Shown one piece after another: positions 23,401-30,700 of a stretch of 64,000 bases of DNA (the stretch's first letter is position 1; every line of letters starts with the position of its first letter). The stretch lies in contig CP108521.1 of the NCBI GenBank assembly GCA_035999765.1, positions 372,001 to 436,000 on the forward strand. Direction: 5' to 3'. The position numbers and the translations under genes were made by a program. This DNA is from Streptomyces sp. NBC_01231 (GTDB lineage Bacteria; Actinomycetota; Actinomycetes; Streptomycetales; Streptomycetaceae). The notes below the pieces were generated by a model. That model was not told the origin of the DNA. It did no database searches and saw only the letters and a list, made by a program, of their open reading frames with translations.

Positions 23401-24383
23401 GTGGCCAAGATGCCCGCGTTGGTGAGAGCGTCGAGGATGACCCGCTGCTGCGAGGGCCCGTTGGGCGCCGTCAGGCCGTTCGAGGCGCCGTCCTGGTTGA
23501 CCGCCGAGCCGCGCACCACCGCCAGCACGTCGTGTCCGTTGCGCCGTGCGTCGGAGAGACGCTCGACCACGATGATGCCGACGCCCTCGGCCCAGCCGGT
23601 GCCGTCGGCGTCCTCCGAGAAGGCCTTGCACCGGCCGTCCGCGGCCAGGCCGCCCTGCTCCCCGAACTCGATGAACGCGCCGGGGCCGGACATGACGGTG
23701 ACGCCGCCCACGAGGGCGAGGGAGCATTCGCCGGAGCGCAGCGACTGCGCGGCGAAGTGCAGGGCGACCAGGGACGAGGAGCAGGCCGTGTCCACTGTGA
23801 CGGCGGGACCTTCGAGACCGAGCGTGTAGGCGACACGGCCGGAGACCACCGACATGGAGTTGCCGGTGAGCAGGTGCCCGCGCACGTCGTCGGGGACCTC
23901 GCGCAGTCCTGAGCTGTAGCCCTGGTCGCTACAGCCGACGAACACGCCGCTGCGGCTGCCGCGCAGGGTGGTGGGATCGATTCCGGCGCGTTCGAGGGCT
24001 TCCCAGGACGCTTCGAGCAACTGACGCTGCTGGGGGTCCATGGCGAGGGCCTCGCGGGGCGAGATGCCGAAGAAGGCGGGGTCGAACCGGTCCGCGTCGT
24101 AGACGAAGCCTCCCGCGCGGCGTTCTCCGGCGGTCGCGGCGTCCGCTCCGTCGAGGTCCCAGCCCCGGTCGGTGGGCCAGTCGCTCACTGCGTCGGTGCC
24201 GGAGGCCAGCATGTCCCAGAAGCCCTCGGGCGATCGCACGCCTCCGGGGAGTCGGCAGCTCATGCCGACGATCGCGATCGGCTCCTGGTCCTTGGACCGC
24301 AGTTCCTGGAGCTTGCGCCGGGTTTCGTGCAGGTCGACGGTGACCCGCTTGAGGTAGTCCCGAAGCCGCGCTTCATTCGTCAT
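1..24383 (-). CDS. Modular type I polyketide synthase, modules 6-10 (3' end outside window)
   Basis: A single open frame runs from ATG at 24383 off the left edge, giving at least 8,127 codons. It opens with a coiled-coil docking segment (residues 1-33, LRDYLKRVT...) and KS6 starts with [10 protein letters not shown]. Five KS domains follow, the first with its active Cys at residue 201. Order: KS-AT-KR-ACP (6), KS-AT-KR-ACP (7), KS-AT-DH-degenerate KR-ACP (8), KS-AT-KR-ACP (9), KS-AT-DH-ER-KR (10, KR cut at base 1). Modules 6, 7, 8 and 10 carry malonyl-type AT motifs (HAFH); module 9 carries the methylmalonyl type. By colinearity the protein takes the chain from the gene at 27705-42965. No thioesterase is visible, so the chain continues beyond the window. 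The start has only a weak ribosome site (GGGG about 7 bases upstream). Confidence 0.97.
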   Translation of the reverse strand, partial: MTNEARLRDYLKRVTVDLHETRRKLQELRSKDQEPIAIVGMSCRLPGGVRSPEGFWDMLASGTDAVSDWPTDRGWDLDGADAATAGERRAGGFVYDADRFDPAFFGISPREALAMDPQQRQLLEASWEALERAGIDPTTLRGSRSGVFVGCSDQGYSSGLREVPDDVRGHLLTGNSMSVVSGRVAYTLGLEGPAVTVDTACSSSLVALHFAAQSLRSGECSLALVGGVTVMSGPGAFIEFGEQGGLAADGRCKAFSEDADGTGWAEGVGIIVVERLSDARRNGHDVLAVVRGSAVNQDGASNGLTAPNGPSQQRVILDALTNAGILATDVDAVEAHGTGTPLGDPIEAQALLATYGLGRAGDHPLWLGSAKSNIGHTQAAAGVVGVIKTVLALLNGSLPPTLHAQQPSTHVDWTAGNVKLLTRSVDWPRTDRPRRAAVSAFGVSGTNAHAVIEEAPAPTVEAEDPATGAGEPVTEAVDPTAETPGRVGLPLLPWVVSGRDQDTLREQAARLVSHVTARPETDLYDLAWSLATTRAALPQRAALLGANREDLLNGLTALIEGRPAEGVLTGAARGTQADGGTAFLFSGQGAQRLGMGRELCEAFPVFAEAFDAVCAHVDGLRDVVFGADADADADADAGAGAGAGVLDRTEWAQPALFAVEVALFRLVESWGVRPDFVVGHSVGELAAAHVAGVFSLEDACRLVVARGRLMQQLPSGGSMFAVEASEGEVLPLLDGRETEVVVAAVNGPRSVVIAGAESVVAAVAQELVAQGRRTSRLRVSHAFHSPLMEPMLEDFRAVAESVTYHPPELAVVSNVTGQAAAVGELESAEYWVRHVRQTVRFADGVAWLAGHGVTRFVELGPDGTLTAMAQTCLADADADSVFVSSLRKDRDEPTALLTAVSRLHVNGHRPDWSAVLPGARRVDLPTYAFRRDRLWLERTYRADGSAAPNGGGAHHYGVTWRPVSGLPDEAALTGRWLLVAPEGAEGGDGWDGALTTALVSRGAEVVGVSCVPASDRTTLADRLVSAVGDGHVSGVLSTLALGPGEREGTPEGVLAATRLLRALGDAGITAPLWTVTRGAVAVDGDDAPPLLDQAAVWGLGRVAALEYPDRWGGLIDIPEVVDQRAGARLASVLSQSRNGEDQVAVRASGVLVRRLVRTAKESGRGSRKESGKEWTPRGTLLITGGTGALGARVARWAVERGAEHVVLASRRGARAPGAAELEAELTATGARVSVVACDTADRAALRQLLEDHRVDGVVHAAGVLDDGVLDALTPERFDTVVRAKIATATHLDELTRELCPDLSAFVLFSSFAGTVGSAGQANYAAANAMLDALAERRRALGLPGTSIAWGPWAGGGMVAGAGAEHRQRHGGVTPLDPAAALDALGTCVAGTEPAPFVADIDWDRFAPAFTAARTSPLLDELHEAATTATGRRALSTPLGERLSKASAEGRRRELLQTVRAHTAAALGHRGPEAVPDDVAFRELGVDSLIAVELRNVLGAACGTPLPATVVFDHPTPFALADFLYGEMFGTAGKETTPLRPATMVEVSEDPVVLVGMGCRFPGGVDSPEALWRLLSEGADGIVDFPDGRGWDLDALYGADGNGPSSSTRSGGFLVGVGGFDAQFFGVSPREAVAMDPQQRLLLETSWEAVERAGIEPRSLRGSRTGVFAGTNGQDYPALLAASGTDFGGYIGTGNAASVASGRVSYVLGLEGPAVTVDTACSSSLVALHLAVQSLRAGECDLALAGGVTVMSTPGAFVEFSRQGGLAPDGRCKAFSDDADGTGWSEGVGMLVMERLSDARRNGHRVLAVVRGSAVNQDGASNGLTAPNGPSQQRVIRAALASAGLSPQDVDAVEAHGTGTALGDPIEAQALLATYGQDRPEDRPLWLGSVKSNLGHTQAAAGVAGVMKMVLAMRHGALPATLHVDEPSTHVDWGTGQVRLLTEPVVWPATERPRRAGVSSFGLSGTNAHLILEAAPENEDEGVADEPAAPDTSLDGEVPWVITARSAVALEAQAGRLLAHVQERPDLDAKDVGVSLAVTRSVFEHRAVVRGGVDNQELLAGLRALAAGEPAAGVVRGRTFDGRIAFLFAGQGAQRIGMGRGLYERFPVFSEAFDAVCVHVEGLREVVFGTDAELLNRTEWAQPALFAVEVALFRLVESWGVRPDFVAGHSIGELAAAHVAGVFSLEDACALVVARGQLMQQLPSGGAMFAVEATEDEVAALLADHEAQVAVAAVNGPRSVVISGVEEAVTAVAAELTERGCRTSRLRVSHAFHSPLMEPMLEEFRAVADRVGYQAPSMAVVSNLTGQAAAAGELCSAEYWVRHARQAVRFADGVEWLAEQGVTRFVELGPDGTLTAMAQSCVADGTDHLLVPLLRKDRDEADALLAAVSKTFVHGVDVDWSAFFAGTGAQQTGLPTYAFQREWFWPEPAKKEAASEAVLDAADAGFWDAVEREDVGALAGVLGADEQTLQGVVPALSAWRREEGARRTRDAWRYRIAWEPVTGLSTGRLEGRWLLLEPAGSEGVLEGFEEICPGVERVECGPGADRDDLTRTLAPVVGEAPVTGLVSALAPAGGIEVTLALVQALGELGVAGRLWVLTQGAVDGGGSGVPGGLVDVGQAGVWGLGRVAALEHPERWGGLLDLPAHVGRPTLTAVAQVLAAGVEDQVAIRDEGVFARRLTHAPTDTAQAGSSGPWRPGGPVLVTGGTGALGARMARWLTEQGASELVLTSRRGLDAPGAAELVAGLEALGAHVVVEACDVADRDAVADLLARFPVDAIFHAAGVVDDDLIEALTPEKLEMVRRGKAAGARHLDELTRDRTLSAFVVFSSIAGVWGSGGQAAYAAANFHLDALVANRRARGLAGTAVAWGPWDGGGMVSDEGAVELRRRGLAPLDPDAALRALARALELDDTCISVVDVDWARFAPAFTTGRPSPLLAALPEATRALRGADPGASAAPGAGTAAAVLRDRLLGLSAEDRDLALLELVRSRAAAVLGHSEVSAVVPGRAFREMGFDSLTAVELRNELITETGVPLPPTLVFDHPTPLAIAAHLRDELFDAGPASARSGPALAPIDDDPVVIVGMGCRFPGGVTGPEELWQVVAGGQDTVSGFPEDRGWDLEGLLAASDTQSGGFLEEASRFDASFFGISPREALAIDPQQRLVLETSWEALERSGIAPVSLKGSRTGVFVGASSSGYGAGLQEIPEGLGGHLLTGGAGSAVSGRVSYALGLEGPAVTVDTACSSSLVALHLAAQALRAGECDLALAGGVTVMANPGAFVEFSTQGGLAPDGRCKAFSDDADGTGWSEGVGVLVVERLSDAHRRGHPVLAVVRGSAVNQDGASNGLTAPNGPSQQRVIRQALAAAGLSPQDVDAVEAHGTGTTLGDPIEAQALLATYGQDRSEDRPLWLGSVKSNIGHSQAAAGVAGVIKMVAALREQTLPATLHAAERSSRVDWSAGDVRLLTEPIAWPEGERPRRAGVSAFGVSGTNAHVVVEQAPRSEPVPTPAVQPPPAGAVVPWVVSARGAAALRAQAARLLAHLEERPDLGLSEVAQALVTTRSPFEYRAVVSGTDRHELLRGLAAVVAGEPSDAAVTGDILTEGGTAFLFAGQGTQRPGMGRALYEAYPVYAEAFDTVCAHLDGQLEQPLGEVVLGDDIGLLNRTEYAQPALFAVEIALYRLVESWGVRPGHLLGHSVGELAAAHVAGVLSLADACRLVAARGRLMQQLPPGGAMVAVQASEDEVLPLLEGQESQAGVSAVNGPRSVVVAGDEDVVLSVAAHFEHEGRRTTRLRVSHAFHSPHMEPMLADFRAVAESVSYGQPRIPVVSSITGQPASTEELGSPDYWVRHARQAVRFADGIACLERHGVTNYLELGPDATLTALAQGSWDTPGLLAVPALRDDREEKSALVAAVGALFTHGVPVDWSTCLGASALSASALGASAESTRPVDLPTYAFQHKSYWLNVQVAGGDPAALGLSPAEHPLLGAVVPSAVNGTVVVTGRLSARSQPWLAEHRVVGAIVVPSTVFVELAVRAGAHADCGHLRELTLEAPLVLPEQGGVQLHLRIEEPDSSGARALGVYGRADTPDVDAPWTRYAGGVLTAEDPSGETGFDFTVWPPAGARDIDVDDVYERLATAGLGYGPVFQGLKAAWRKGEDVYAEVALAEGVETEAGRFELHPALLDAALHPLGLGVFDGFGDGRVLFSANGTSLYAAGATSLRVRLTRTGPDTLALEAADASGEPVVTVESLLLRPVADGRAAGSAPVAGTLLRRDWVPLEFPAQPEDTETGGWALLGTDLLGLGPTAVGADPHTAGIVILTAPDGVEAAAALLERWDTAGHSGRLVAVTRGAVAGTGGALDADALYTSAQALGAAHPGRVVRVNLDTADASAAALPAALATEETDLVIRDGAVSAARLVRVPVSSRAVPDLVGEADGMVLVTGPLAPQVAEALPGATAVDDIASVPESLLDAGRPVAVVHTVDGAEDIAGALRLHELTLGGGLSAFVLLCTNGSGPSGAAQASALAEYRAARGLRSLALVPPRTGDDGTDRQALTPLSATEICALLPQALATGQPTLFPVTLDTAALRGPGAVPPELRALVPRAARRAAARAHTAGSLVRRLADRSPAERERTLLATVRAQVAAVLGYAGPDEVEPERSFSDLGFTSLTAVELRNQLSTALSTTLPATLVFDHPSPTALVRHLGEDLFGAGADDTAALRTSTPVDDDPIAVVGMACRYPGGIRSPEDLWELVLAGGDGVSPLPTDRDWHPETLYNPDPDHPGTVYTREGGFLHDASQFDPAFFGISPREALAMDPQQRLLLETSWEALECAGIDPASARGSSTGVFAGVTYQDYPMILAASDDNVEGYVGTGNSPSVLSGRISYALGLEGPAVSVDTACSSSLVALHLAAQALRQGECDLALAGGVTVMSTPGSLIEFSRQRALAEDGRCKPFSADADGASWAEGVGMITIERLSDARRNGHPVLAVLRGSALNQDGASNGLTAPNGPSQQRVIRQALAAAGLGPQDVDAVEAHGTGTTLGDPIEAQALLATYGQDRPEERPLWLGSLKSNIGHSQAAAGVGGVIKMVMALREGELPPTLHAKTPTPYVDWSAGDVRLLTERTDWPETGRPRRAGVSSFGMSGTNAHVIVEQAPEPTPAAAPVEDTALPAVPVVLSGRSEAALRAQAALLRAHLARHPGADLTDVAYSLATTRSAFEHRTAFLTTGRDGVDEMLRALADGDTSAGPDLLTGTARTTAASPVLVFPGQGAQWAGMARQLLAESPKFAERIDACDAALAPYVDWSLTAVLRGDEDAADLERVDVVQPALWAVMVSLAGLWRSLGVEPAAVVGHSQGEIAAACVAGALSLDDGARVVALRSRAITRIAGTGGMVSVPLAADEVRERMSPWADRLAVAAVNGPTSVVVSGDAAALDELFTALTGDGVRARKVPVDYGSHSPQVEPIRESVLEALAGMQPRESDIPFRSSVTGDWQHTTGLDPEYWYANLRETVRFEEAVRGLVAEGHHTFIEVGPHPVLAVGLRETLDSLDVDGSVLGSLRRDQGGLEQFLTSVADAHVHGVAVDWRAVFAGTGARPTDLPTYPFQHQRYWPTVRESAAAGGELTADSVEARFWDTVEQEDLEALTGALDLADDAPLSAFLPALSTWRRTSRDRSTTEAWRYRVTWTPLTERGTAKMLSGTWLILAPADADEHEGVVTAVRRALESGGARDTLLVTLPDGPTDRHRLAELLGSALADGHEPGVSDVSGVLSLLALDERAHPDHPAVPLGLAGTLTLVQALGDTGIDAPLWCATRGAVGVGGAESVTSPTQALVWGMGRVAALEYAERWGGLVDLPAVLDGKAGSRLCAALADSGGSGGYGSSGGSGGEDQLAIRASGTFGRRLVRAARPTADLETWRPRGTVLVTGGTGALGGHLARWLAERGAEHLLLASRRGADAPGARALEAELTELGVQVTLAACDIADRDALRALLDSIPADRPLDAVFHAAGSLDDGVIDSLTPSRMDPILRGKATAALNLHELTRELCPDLSAFVLFSSTAGVISGAGLGNYAPGNAFLDALAQQRHSEGLPATAVAWGLWAEGGMVGADDAAAERMRRYGVHPMDPRLACDALGRAVDGDDTAVVVTHIDWDTYAIAFNGPRPSTLLDELSEARSALNAARESATTDGTRGDDSSSLRARLTELPVHDRPGAVLDIVRSYVAKVLGHTSAEAVEPGRPFSDLGIDSLSAVELRNRMNKITGLRLPSTLVFDHPTCADLADFLLSELSDLSDLSDTRSARKTAPEAVPAQHRPADDEPIAIVAMACRFPGDVHTPEQLWDLLLDGEEGLVSFPEDRGWDLDALYDPEPGKAGTVYARKGGFLSGASGFDPGFFNISPREAVAMDPQQRLLLEISWEVFERAGIDPERLRGSRTGVFAGTNGQDYTGMLAASGEDFEGYMLTGNAASVVSGRLSYTFGLEGPAVTVDTACSASLVALHLAAQSLRAGECDLALAGGLTVMASPGLFVDFSRQQGLAADGRCKAFADAADGTGFSEGGGMLLVERLSDARRNGHRVLAVVRGSAVNQDGASNGLSAPNGPSQQRVIRAALNTAGLSPADVDAVEAHGTGTTLGDPIEAQALLATYGQDRLEERPLWLGSVKSNIGHTQAGAGVAGVMKMVLAMRHGVLPATLHVDAPTSHVDWEAGEVRLLTEPVAWPESDGPRRAGVSSFGISGTNAHLILEAVPDEDTEDTEDTEPTAPKAPPAGEMPWVVTARSGAALTERASQLLARLQAHPELEPVDVGWSLAATRSVFEHRAVVVGQSRESLIAGLEALQAGESTPGLVTGTGRGEGKVAFLFTGQGAQRPGMAGELYQAFPVFAEAFDAVCGEVDGLREVVFGEDAELLNRTEWAQPALFAVEVALFRLLASWGMRPDFLVGHSIGELAAAHVAGVMSLDDACRLVVARGRLMQQLPVGGAMFAVEATEEEALPLMDGGEVSVAAVNGPRAVVIAGAEEAAAAVAARFAEQGRRTSRLRVSHAFHSSLMDPMLDAFRTVAEGITYHPPRMAMVSNVTGRVADPGELESAEYWVRHVREAVRFADGVSWLTGHGVTRFIELGPDGTLTAMAQACVSDGIERLFVPALRKDRDERGALLSAVAQAFVKNVDVDWARVYDGTGAEHVDLPTYAFQRRRFWPRPPTSAGDVASVGLGSAGHPLLGAAVELAGGDQYLYTGRMSLSSQSWVADHVLKGTAVFPGTGFVELALHAADQVGCDRVEELTILAPLALPERGAVRIQMHVDAPDASGARAVTVHSQPEDAPEDQPWVLHVSGLLTGGGAGATDLPYDFTAWPPTEAVEVPLDGFYERFAERDYVYGPLFRGLKSAWLRGNEVFAEVALPEGADPSAGGFGVHPALFDAALHAVMFVPMEDAFRLPFSWRGVRLDAVGAGALRLRMVQEGPEAISLALADGDGQPVASIDSLMLREIPGDIIAPTVGAAHQEGLHELEWTPVAADAASRATKWAVVGSGPEGVGFPTGPHPDLDALVDSGDLIPDTVLFAMAASAQGDLAQAARATVEQALGLVQRWLEEPRFAHARLAVVTRDAMRVGSRPVDPAQAAVWGLVRAARSENPGRFVLVDLDGAPESVAALPTALASGELELAVREGLVSTPRIVPLAADLALSVPEDAVAWRLGVEEKGTLEGLRLVKCPEATRPLAPREVRIEVRAAGINFRDVLTALGMYPGDATAIGMEGAGVVTEVGSEVTGVGSGDRVMGMFSGSFGPLAVADERMVVRIPPGWSFAEAATATFVHLTAYYGLVDLGALRPGQSVLVHAAAGGVGTAAVRLARHLGAEVFGTASPGKWDALRAAGLDDAHIASSRDLNFEKAFLDVTGGRGVDVVLDSLAGEFVDASLRLVSRGGRFLEMGKTDVRDPRQVATDHPDVVYRAFDLIEAGPDRIGEILAELLALFEEGVFRPLPMAVWDVRRAPEAFRHMSQARHVGKVVLTVPTALDPDGTVLLTGGTGGLGRLTARHLVAERGVRHLVVASRRGPDAPGAAELREELAALGADVSVVACDAADRTALAALLDGLPAQHPLTAVVHTAGVLADGVVDSMTSEQIDRALRPKADAVVNLHELTRDMDLAQFVVFS
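5496..10243 (-). other. PKS module 9: KS-AT(methylmalonyl-like)-KR(B2)-ACP
   Basis: The AT (about 8640-7640) has GHSQGE and the specificity motif reads YGSH rather than the usual YASH; methylmalonyl-CoA is the most likely extender. No DH lies between AT and KR. KR (about 6680-6130) has TGGTGALG, the B-type signature SLDDGVID, and NYAPGN with proline two residues after the catalytic Tyr, which is the B2 fingerprint. ACP (about 5760-5590) carries [13 protein letters not shown]. Predicted outcome: a 2-methyl-3-hydroxy unit. Confidence 0.9.
10244..15180 (-). other. PKS module 8: KS-AT(malonyl)-DH-KR(degenerate)-ACP
   Basis: KS (about 15180-13900) is intact. AT (about 13590-12560) has GHSVGE and HAFH (malonyl). 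DH (about 12465-11640) keeps [10 protein letters not shown] and [10 protein letters not shown], so its catalytic His and Asp are present. The KR region (about 11600-10690) is ruined. The cofactor motif reads [14 protein letters not shown] instead of TGGTGxLG. The FSS serine is replaced by LCT, and the YAAAN block is lost ([13 protein letters not shown]). The ACP (about 10460-10290) has GFTSL where GFDSL is usual but keeps the phosphopantetheine Ser. A beta-ketone is predicted, with the DH idle. Confidence 0.92.
15181..19750 (-). other. PKS module 7: KS-AT(malonyl)-KR-ACP
   Basis: The KS is intact. AT (about 18150-17150) has GHSIGE and HAFH (malonyl). KR (about 16300-15770) has TGGTGALG, the catalytic Ser and AAYAAAN. 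Its stereochemical signature is mixed: VVDDDL looks like the B-type LDD motif, yet a Trp sits eight residues before the catalytic Tyr ([12 protein letters not shown]), the A-type mark. ACP (about 15370-15230) has [14 protein letters not shown] hydroxyl of uncertain configuration is predicted. Confidence 0.92.
19751..24383 (-). other. PKS module 6: KS-AT(malonyl)-KR(B1)-ACP
   Basis: Follows the N-terminal docking helix. KS active Cys is residue 201 (VDTACSSSL). AT has GHSVGE with catalytic Ser at about residue 681 and HAFH (malonyl). A variable loop upstream of the AT active site carries an Ala-Asp/Ala-Gly dipeptide repeat (22455-22508). KR (about 20875-20400) has [16 protein letters not shown] and ANYAAAN, a B1 fingerprint. 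ACP (about 19950-19830) has [13 protein letters not shown]. No DH. A beta-hydroxyl is predicted. Confidence 0.93.
22455..22508 (-). repeat. In-frame hexanucleotide repeat in the module 6 AT
   Basis: Nine exact-length hexamers on the plus strand: three CGCACC, five CGCATC, one CGCACC. On the coding strand they encode alternating Ala with Asp or Gly, inserted just before [16 protein letters not shown]. The equivalent loops in modules 7 and 10 are short. As a multiple of 3 and 6 it can change length without breaking the frame. Confidence 0.95.
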
Positions 24384-24543
24384 GGACTGGCCCCATGCTG
24401 TTGTGGTGACGGAAGGGATACGCCGTGAGGGTGTCGTCCGGAGACACCGGGCGGGCCGGCGCTGCCGGAGTGCCGCCTCTCAGCTCGTCGGCCTCGCCAG
24501 CATGGACGGTCGACGTGCGGTTATACGGCCGCGGGGAGGTTCT

Positions 24544-24559
24544 CTGGGGAAAACCTTGA
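24544..24559 (-). promoter_or_regulatory. Weak candidate PAS-LuxR operator facing PKS gene 3
   Basis: CTGGGGAAAACCTTGA on the plus strand matches 12 of 16 positions of the recalled PimM consensus CTVGGGAWWTCCCBAG. Reading toward the PKS, a TATAAC -10-like hexamer lies 18 bases beyond it, which would put transcription start about 130 bases before the ATG. Its right half-site is poor, so this is the weakest of the three sites. Confidence 0.35.
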
Positions 24560-24661
24560 AAATCACCGTCGGACGTCACCGGTGCCCCGGAAGTCACTGT
24601 GCGCGACCGTCGTTGAGGGAGGCAGCTCGGCCCACCATCCCCTCCTTCCGGGGTCACAGCA

Positions 24662-24695
24662 CTAGCAATCTCCCTAGACGGCCCGCGGCTACCGT
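24662..24695 (+). promoter_or_regulatory. Candidate PAS-LuxR operator and -10 element upstream of the SDR gene
   Basis: CTAGCAATCTCCCTAG (24662-24677) matches 13 of 16 positions of CTVGGGAWWTCCCBAG, the dyad I recall for PimM-type PAS-LuxR activators. Eleven bases after CTAGA comes TACCGT (24690-24695), a TAnnnT -10-like hexamer. The same operator, spacing and TAnCGn element recur upstream of the first PKS gene. The -10 lies on the right side, so it should fire toward the SDR and methyltransferase genes, leaving a leader of about 250 bases. Confidence 0.55.
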
Positions 24696-24947
24696 GAGGC
24701 CGTTGTGATTCCGACTCGTGTGTGGCGTCAGACGCAGCAGAGCGAGAACCCTTCCTCGCGCCCGGGTTGGAGTCGGCTCCTGGGGGCCGTGCTTCAACGT
24801 CGTCCCTCCCCGTCCACCTCCTGCCTCGCCGCCTCGCCCAGCGGCACAACTACCGGATCGAGCGGGGGTGTTGGGGTCCGCACCTGCTCAACAGCGCCCC
24901 GGAAGGGCCGTGTGCTCGCCGGTCGGCCCGGCCGAGGATGGAGGACC

Positions 24948-25937
24948 ATGGCTACTGTGTACTGGGCCGGCCGGACGGTCATGGTGACCGGCGGGACGGG
25001 CTTCATCGGCTCTCAGTTCGTCGAAGAACTGCTCGCGCGCGGGGCGGAGGTGATCTGCCTCTTCCGCAGAGACAACCGAGAGGTCCTCGCTCAGCTTCCC
25101 GTCACCGACAGGCTGCGCACTCTGCGGCTCGACCTGCTGGATGAGGCCGGCCTGGAGGCGGCGGTCGGGCAAGAGGCCCGTGGTGTCGACGCGTTCATCC
25201 ACTGCGCGGCTCTCACGGGCAGCGCGCGGTTCCGGCGCGACCACCCGGCCCAGATCCTGGACGCCAATGTACGCGCCGTGTCGAACGTCCTCGGCTGTGC
25301 CCGGCGGCATGGCATCCAGGACGTGGTCCTGCTCGGCTCCAGCGAGATCTACCGCTCACCCACGTCCCGCCCGACCCGGGAGGAGGACGACTTCAGAGCG
25401 GGTATGCCATACGCCCTCGACGGCTATTACCTGTCGAAGAACTACGGGGAGATACTGGCCGAGTCGTACGCCCACGAATACGGGATGAGAATCTTCCGTC
25501 CCCGCCTGACCAGCATCTACGGCCCTCGCGACAATTTCGGGAAGGACACCGACAGGGTGGTCCCGAGCATGTTCGCCAGGGTCGCGTCCGGCCGGCCGAT
25601 CGAGATCTGGGGTGACGGAAGTCAGACGCGCACCTATATGTACGTGACCGACCTGGTGGAGGCCACATTGCAGATGGTCGAGAAGAACAAACACAAGGTC
25701 CTGAACATGGGTACCGATGAAACGGTCACGCTGCTGGAGCTCGCCCGCGAGGTGTGTGCCGCGCTGGGACAACCCGAACGCGTCACCTTCGACCGCGCCA
25801 AGCCCTATGGACGGCGTAGCAGGACCCTCGATCTCGGGAAGCTGAGCGAGATCATCGAATTCGAACCGTGCAGCCTGCGAGAGGGACTGCGACAGACCGC
25901 GGAGTGGTACCGACGCCATCACATGCCGACCGGCTGA
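24948..25937 (+). CDS. NAD(P)-dependent SDR sugar epimerase/reductase, probable NDP-hexose 4-ketoreductase
   Basis: A 329-residue extended short-chain dehydrogenase. It has the N-terminal Rossmann motif GGTGFIG (residues 15-21), SSE (131-133) and the catalytic pair Tyr160-Lys164 (YYLSK). The C-terminal half has IYGPRDNF and GDGSQTRTYMYVTDLV, as in GDP-fucose synthase and NDP-sugar epimerase/dehydratases. The Thr-Asp-Glu triad of 4,6-dehydratases is absent, so a reductase or epimerase role on a 4-keto sugar nucleotide is more likely. ATG 24948 was chosen because GAGG sits six bases upstream; the frame stays open further upstream without a ribosome site. It lies 75 bases before the C-methyltransferase with no terminator between, so the two are probably cotranscribed. 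The exact step (4-reduction or epimerisation) cannot be fixed from sequence alone. Confidence 0.85.
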   Translation: MATVYWAGRTVMVTGGTGFIGSQFVEELLARGAEVICLFRRDNREVLAQLPVTDRLRTLRLDLLDEAGLEAAVGQEARGVDAFIHCAALTGSARFRRDHPAQILDANVRAVSNVLGCARRHGIQDVVLLGSSEIYRSPTSRPTREEDDFRAGMPYALDGYYLSKNYGEILAESYAHEYGMRIFRPRLTSIYGPRDNFGKDTDRVVPSMFARVASGRPIEIWGDGSQTRTYMYVTDLVEATLQMVEKNKHKVLNMGTDETVTLLELAREVCAALGQPERVTFDRAKPYGRRSRTLDLGKLSEIIEFEPCSLREGLRQTAEWYRRHHMPTG

Positions 25938-26012
25938 ACCCCTTTCCCGTCGCTGTCGTTTCGTGATTCTCGTGCACCCCCCGCGTAACCCCCGGTTTTT
26001 TAGGAGTTGACC

Positions 26013-27263
26013 GTGTACCCCTCTGACAGCAGGCCGCAGCAGCACATTCCGAAGTGCCGTATATGCGAAGGCCCGGTCCGCGAAGTCTTCGATTTCGGCC
26101 GTCAGCCGGTGTCCGATGTGTTCCCTGCACCCAGCGAGATCGGCACCGAGCACTTCTACCGACTCGCTGTCGCGTTCTGCGAGAACTGCACCATGGTGCA
26201 GCAGTTGGAGGAGGTGTCGCGGGACCGGATGTTCCCGGCCGACTATCCCTACCGTTCATCCGGATCCGCCCTGATGCGGCAGCACTTCGAAGGAGTCGCC
26301 GCACACTTCCTGGCGACCGAGCTCTCCGGTCCCGACGCCTTCTACGTCGAGATCGGCTGCAACGACGGAATCATGCTCAACTCGGTCCGAGCCGCCGGAG
26401 TCCGGCACCTGGGTGTCGACCCCGCCGAGCAAGCAGCGAGGGTTGCCGGCGCCGGCGGCAGCCGCGTGTATGTCGGCTTCTTCGAGGAGCCGACCGCGCG
26501 CAAGATCCACGCGGCGGAGGGGCCGGCCCAGCTCATCTTCTCGGCGAACACCATCAGCCATATCGCCTACATCGATTCGGTCTTCGCCGGCGCCGACGCC
26601 CTGCTCGACCAGGGTGGCGTCTTCGTCTTCGAGGATCGCTACCTGGGCGACATCGTGGAGCACACCTACTTCGACCAGATCTACGACGAACACTTCTATC
26701 TGTTCTCCGTGCGCTCGGTGCAGGCTCTGGCCCAGCGGTTCGGCTTCGAACTCATCGACGTGGAGCATCTGCCGGTGCACGGCGGCACCATGCGCTACAC
26801 GACCGCCCGCGCCGGGGAGCGCACTCCCACCGAGGCGGTCGGACAGTGGCTGGAGCGGGAGCGCGCACAGCGCCTGTGGGAGTGGGCGACCTACGAGTCG
26901 TTCGCGAACCGGGTGCAGGAAAACTGCGAAGAGCTCAAGGAAATGCTCACCAGGCTCCGTCATGAGGGGCAGAGGGTTGTGGGATACGGCGCCACGTGCA
27001 AGAGCGCTACGGTCCTCAACTTCTGCGGCATAGGCCCGGAGTCGATCTCGTTCATCTCCGACTCCACGGCGGAGAAGCAGAGCCGGGTGACCCCCGGGTC
27101 GCACATCCCGATCCGGCCCTCCGAGGCGTTCCGGGAGCCGTATCCGGACTACGCGCTGCTCTTCGCGTGGAATCACGCGGAGGAAATCATGGCGAAGGAG
27201 CAGGAGTTCAAGGAGGCGGGCGGCCGCTGGATCCTGTACGTACCGAAGGTCCACATCATCTGA
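26013..27263 (+). CDS. NDP-4-keto-2,6-dideoxyhexose 3-C-methyltransferase (TylC3/EryBIII-like)
   Basis: A 416-residue SAM-dependent sugar C-methyltransferase. The N-terminal zinc-binding domain has two CxxC pairs (Cys15/Cys18 and Cys56/Cys59). The SAM motif is VEIGCNDG (residues 112-119). The C-terminal C-methyltransferase domain has GYGATCKSATVLNFCGIG and SDSTAEKQ. Size and architecture match the family that adds the C-3 methyl branch of mycarose-type sugars to a TDP-4-keto-2,6-dideoxyhexose. GTG at 26013 is preferred: AGGAG (26002-26006) gives six bases of spacing, whereas the in-frame TTG at 26007 touches the ribosome site. The stop codon lies inside a strong hairpin. With the 2,3-dehydratase and 3-ketoreductase at 55.9-58.3 kb it implies a branched deoxysugar. 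C-3 rather than C-5 methylation is inferred from family and context. Confidence 0.88.
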   Translation: MYPSDSRPQQHIPKCRICEGPVREVFDFGRQPVSDVFPAPSEIGTEHFYRLAVAFCENCTMVQQLEEVSRDRMFPADYPYRSSGSALMRQHFEGVAAHFLATELSGPDAFYVEIGCNDGIMLNSVRAAGVRHLGVDPAEQAARVAGAGGSRVYVGFFEEPTARKIHAAEGPAQLIFSANTISHIAYIDSVFAGADALLDQGGVFVFEDRYLGDIVEHTYFDQIYDEHFYLFSVRSVQALAQRFGFELIDVEHLPVHGGTMRYTTARAGERTPTEAVGQWLERERAQRLWEWATYESFANRVQENCEELKEMLTRLRHEGQRVVGYGATCKSATVLNFCGIGPESISFISDSTAEKQSRVTPGSHIPIRPSEAFREPYPDYALLFAWNHAEEIMAKEQEFKEAGGRWILYVPKVHII

Positions 27264-27275
27264 TGTGGACCTTCG
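27244..27275 (+). terminator. Hairpin terminator overlapping the methyltransferase stop codon
   Basis: A perfect inverted repeat has 15-base arms at 27244-27258 and 27261-27275 around a two-base centre. The TGA stop (27261-27263) is the first part of the right arm. No U-run follows, which is usual for actinobacterial terminators. It ends the SDR-methyltransferase operon before the convergent PKS gene. Confidence 0.8.
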
Positions 27276-27656
27276 CTGGGCAGATGGCACCACCGGGCCG
27301 GTGATGATGTTCAGGGGGGCTCCTCGATAGGGCGTCATCGCGAAGTCCCGCTGTTACGGGGCGGCCGGACGGTCGGCGAGACGGGGTCGCAAGATCACCG
27401 TCTCGCTGCCGTTGGTCGCCCCGTCGTGTTGTTGGACGCCTCAGCATGCCAGGTCGGCTCGTGCCGCTGGCTCACGCCGCCCGGGCGCTGACGCTCGCTC
27501 CCGGTCCCCGCTGGGCTCCAAGGAACAGACGGCCCGGGGGCAATGAAGGTGCGGGTTGTGGGCCATGGCCGCGGAAACTCATGCTTCACAGGATCCGCGG
27601 CCGACGGCCTGCCCACCTCTCAGCTGGCCGTGTGTGCGTTCGTTCCGTCGAGAGGC
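27276..27656. other. Convergent intergenic spacer
   Basis: About 380 bases lie between two converging operons, bracketed by a hairpin on each side. Short frames exist on both strands but none has a ribosome site or recognisable family motif. I see no gene here. Confidence 0.6.
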
Positions 27657-27708
27657 GTGAACGCCGGGGCGTCCGGCTCGCATGTCGGCCGGACGCCCCC
27701 GCGTTCAC
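27657..27708 (-). terminator. Hairpin terminator overlapping the stop codon of PKS gene 2
   Basis: Inverted repeat with 21-base arms (27657-27677 and 27688-27708), one mismatch, and a ten-base loop. The PKS stop codon (27705-27707) lies inside the outer arm. It should end transcription of the 43027-55539/27705-42965 operon. Confidence 0.8.
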
Positions 27709-30700
27709 GCGTCTCCGAGTTCGTTCTCCAGGAAGTCCCGCAGCTCGCGGTCCGACACCTCCTCCAGATAGTCCGGAGCGGGCGGCTCTTCCGGGGCCGC
27801 GGCGGTGTCGAGTCGGCCCAGCAGCCGCTGGAGTCGGCCGCGTAGACCGTCGTGGGAGCCCGTGCCCGCAAGGACGTCCTGGAACTCGGCCTCCCACCGG
27901 TCGAGTTGCTCCAGAGCCCGCTCGTCGGCGGGCATCGGCGCCATCCTGGTCAGCAGGTGGCCGGACAGGCCAGCGGGGGTGGGGTAGTCGAACAGGAGGG
28001 TGGCGGAGAGCCGGACACCGGTGGCCGTGGCGAGCCGGTTGCGCAACTCGACGGCGGTGAGGGAGTCGAAGCCCAGTTCCATGAAGCCGCGTTCGGGGTC
28101 GAGAGCGTCACGCTCGTCGTAGCCGAGGACCAGGGCCGCCTGGGCGAGCACCGTGCCCAGGACAGCGGCCTGCCTTTCCTTGTCGGGCAGAGCCGCGAGC
28201 CGCTCGCGCAGACCGCCCGCGCTCGGTGCGGTGGGACCGGCCTCGGGTCGGACCGGGCCCGCGGGGGTCACGCGCGGAGCACCGGCAGGCACCAGGTCGC
28301 GCAACAGGTGCGCGACCGTTCCGCCCGCCGTGCGTGCGGCCGACGTGTCCAGTGCGGCCGGGACGAGGAAGGCGTCCGGTGCGCCGAGGGCGGCGTCCAA
28401 CAGCGCCAGGGCGTCGGCGGTCTCCAGCGGCCGCAGACCGCCGCGGGCCACGCGTCGCAGGTCGGCCTCGTCGAGCTTGCCGGTCATGCCGCTGCGCTCG
28501 GCCCACAGACCCCAGGCGAGGGAGAGCGTCCGCCGTCCTGCGGCACTGCGCCGGGCGGCGAAGGCGTCCAGGAAGGCGTTGGCCGCCGCGTAGTTGCCCT
28601 GTCCTACACCGCCGACCGTGCCGGCGAGTGAGGAGAACACCACGAACGCGGACAGGTCCAGGTCGCGGGTGAGCGCGTCCAGGTGGACCACCGCGTCGGC
28701 CTTGGCACGCAGTACCGTGTCCACGCGCTCCGGCGTGAGCGCGTCGACGACCCCGTCGTCCAGTACGCCCGCGATGTGCACGACCGCGCTCAGCGGCCGG
28801 TCCGCCGGGACCCGGGCCAAAAGGCGCGCGACGGCATCGGGGTCGGCCACGTCGCACGCCGCGACCGTGACATCGACGCCGAGGTCGCGCAGTTCCTCGT
28901 ACAGGCCGCCCATGCCCTCCGCCGCCGAGCCACGCCGACTGGCCAACAGCAGGGACCGAACGCCGTGCGCGACGGCCAGATGGCGGGCCACCTGCCGGCC
29001 CAGCACTCCGGAGGCGCCGGTCACCAGCACCGTTCCGGACGCGTCGAAACCCGGGATGTGCTCCGCGTCGTCAGAGGCCGCTGAGATCTCGGCACGGGCC
29101 AGTCGCGGAGTGAGGGCCTCGCCGTCACGCAAAGCCGTCTCGGGCTCTCCCCCGGCGAGTACGGCCGGGAGCCGGTCCAGGGACGCGTCGGTGCCGTCGT
29201 GATCGAGGAGGGCGAAGCGGCCGGGGTTCTCCGACATCGCCGTACGGATCAGGCCCCAGGCGGCGGCCTGTGCCGGGTCGGTGCCGAGGGCGTCGGTGCC
29301 CGGTGCGTTGGTGCCCCGTGTGTCGGTGGCCCGTGTGTCGGTGACCCGTGTGTCGGTGTCGGAAGCGTCGCTGCCTGGAACGTCGGTGCTGAGGAGGGCT
29401 CCGGTGGCACCGGCCGTCACGGCCTGGTGGGTGGCGAAGACGAGCCGCGCCTCGGCGAAGGTGTCGCCGCCCAGCCACACCTGGGCCAGTTCCAGGGCCC
29501 GGTGGGTCACCCGCCGGGCGGCCTCCGCCGGGTCACCGGCATCGGCTGTCCTCGGCAGGCAGACCAGCACCGTCTCCGGAACGGGTGCCCCCGCCGCGAT
29601 GGCGAGGCCCAGCGCCTCCAGGTCGTCGTGGCGCGTCACCCGTCCGGGCCGGTCGCCCACTTCCGCCCAGGCGGCGAGGGTGTCGTCGGCTCCGACGATG
29701 GTCAGGGGTGCCGTGGCATCGTCGTCGTGTTCCGGGGCCGGCACCCAGTGCAGCCGGTACAGGCCGCCCGGCGTCCCGCCGAGAACGGGCCGTACGGTCT
29801 CCACCGGGCGCAGGACGAGTCCGTCGATGCCGACGACGGGGGTGCCCGCCTCGTCGGCGACCTGGACGGCGTACGTACGCGTCGCCTCCTGGGGTGTGAG
29901 CCGTACGCGCAGTGCCGCCGGACCTGCGGCCGTCGCCGAGACACCGGTGAAGCTGAACGGGACGACGGTTCCTCCGCCGTCCTCGGCGGCGAGGGCCACC
30001 GTGTGCAGGGCGGCGTCCAGGAGCGCCGGGTGGACGGCGAAGTCACCGGCCGACTCGTGGGGTCGGCCGTCCTCCGGGGCGATCTCGGCGTAGATCTCCC
30101 CGTTCAGGCGCCAGGCGGCGCGCAGGCCGCGGAAGGCGGGGCCGTAGGCGAAGCCGCTGTCCGCGATCCGCTGGTACAGGCCGGACACGTCCAGGGGCTC
30201 GGCACCGTGCGGCGGCCAGGCGGCCGGGCCGGACACGCCAAGGGGTTCGGGTGTCGCGGTGGGCCCGTTCTTGAGGGCGCCCTCGGCATGGTTCGTGAGG
30301 GTGCCCTCGGCATGGCGAACCCAGGGCGCGGCCTCCGTCTCCTGTCCGTCGACCGGCCGCGAGTGGACGGTGAGCGTCCGCGCGCCGGAGTCGTCGGCGC
30401 CGTCCACGGCGACCTGGAGCTGGACGGCTCCGGTGGCCGGCAGGACCAGGGGCGCTTCCAGGGTGAGGTCGGCGACTTGCGCCGCACCGACGCGTCGGCA
30501 TGCGTGCAGGGCCAGTTCGAGGAACGCTGTGCCCGGGAACAGCACTCGGCCGTCGAGCGCGTGGTCGGCCAGCCACGGGTGGCGCCGCGCTGACAGGGTC
30601 CCGGTCAGCAGGACACCGTCGGAGCCGGCCAGCGGCACGGCGGTGGCGAGCAGCGGATGCCCGGCCGTCTCCAGACCGGCGCCCGCGATGTCCTTGGGGT

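Larger units (their letters stand above)
24384..24947. promoter_or_regulatory. Divergent intergenic region between PKS gene 3 and the SDR gene
   Basis: This 564-base region separates the minus-strand PKS start (24383) from the plus-strand SDR start (24948). No coding region is convincing: the short frames in it overlap each other and match no family. It holds two candidate PAS-LuxR operators, listed separately, and a minus-strand TATAAC (24525-24520) that could be the -10 element for the PKS transcript. Confidence 0.6.

Noticed and set aside
24705..24947. N-terminal extension of the SDR protein to 24705
   Set aside because: The extra 81 residues are Arg/Ser/Pro-rich with no family similarity. 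The Rossmann motif sits at the normal distance from ATG 24948, which has a GAGG ribosome site.
27446..28060. Plus-strand open frame running from the convergent spacer into PKS gene 2
   Set aside because: Most of it is antisense to the PKS C-terminus; no ribosome site or family motif.
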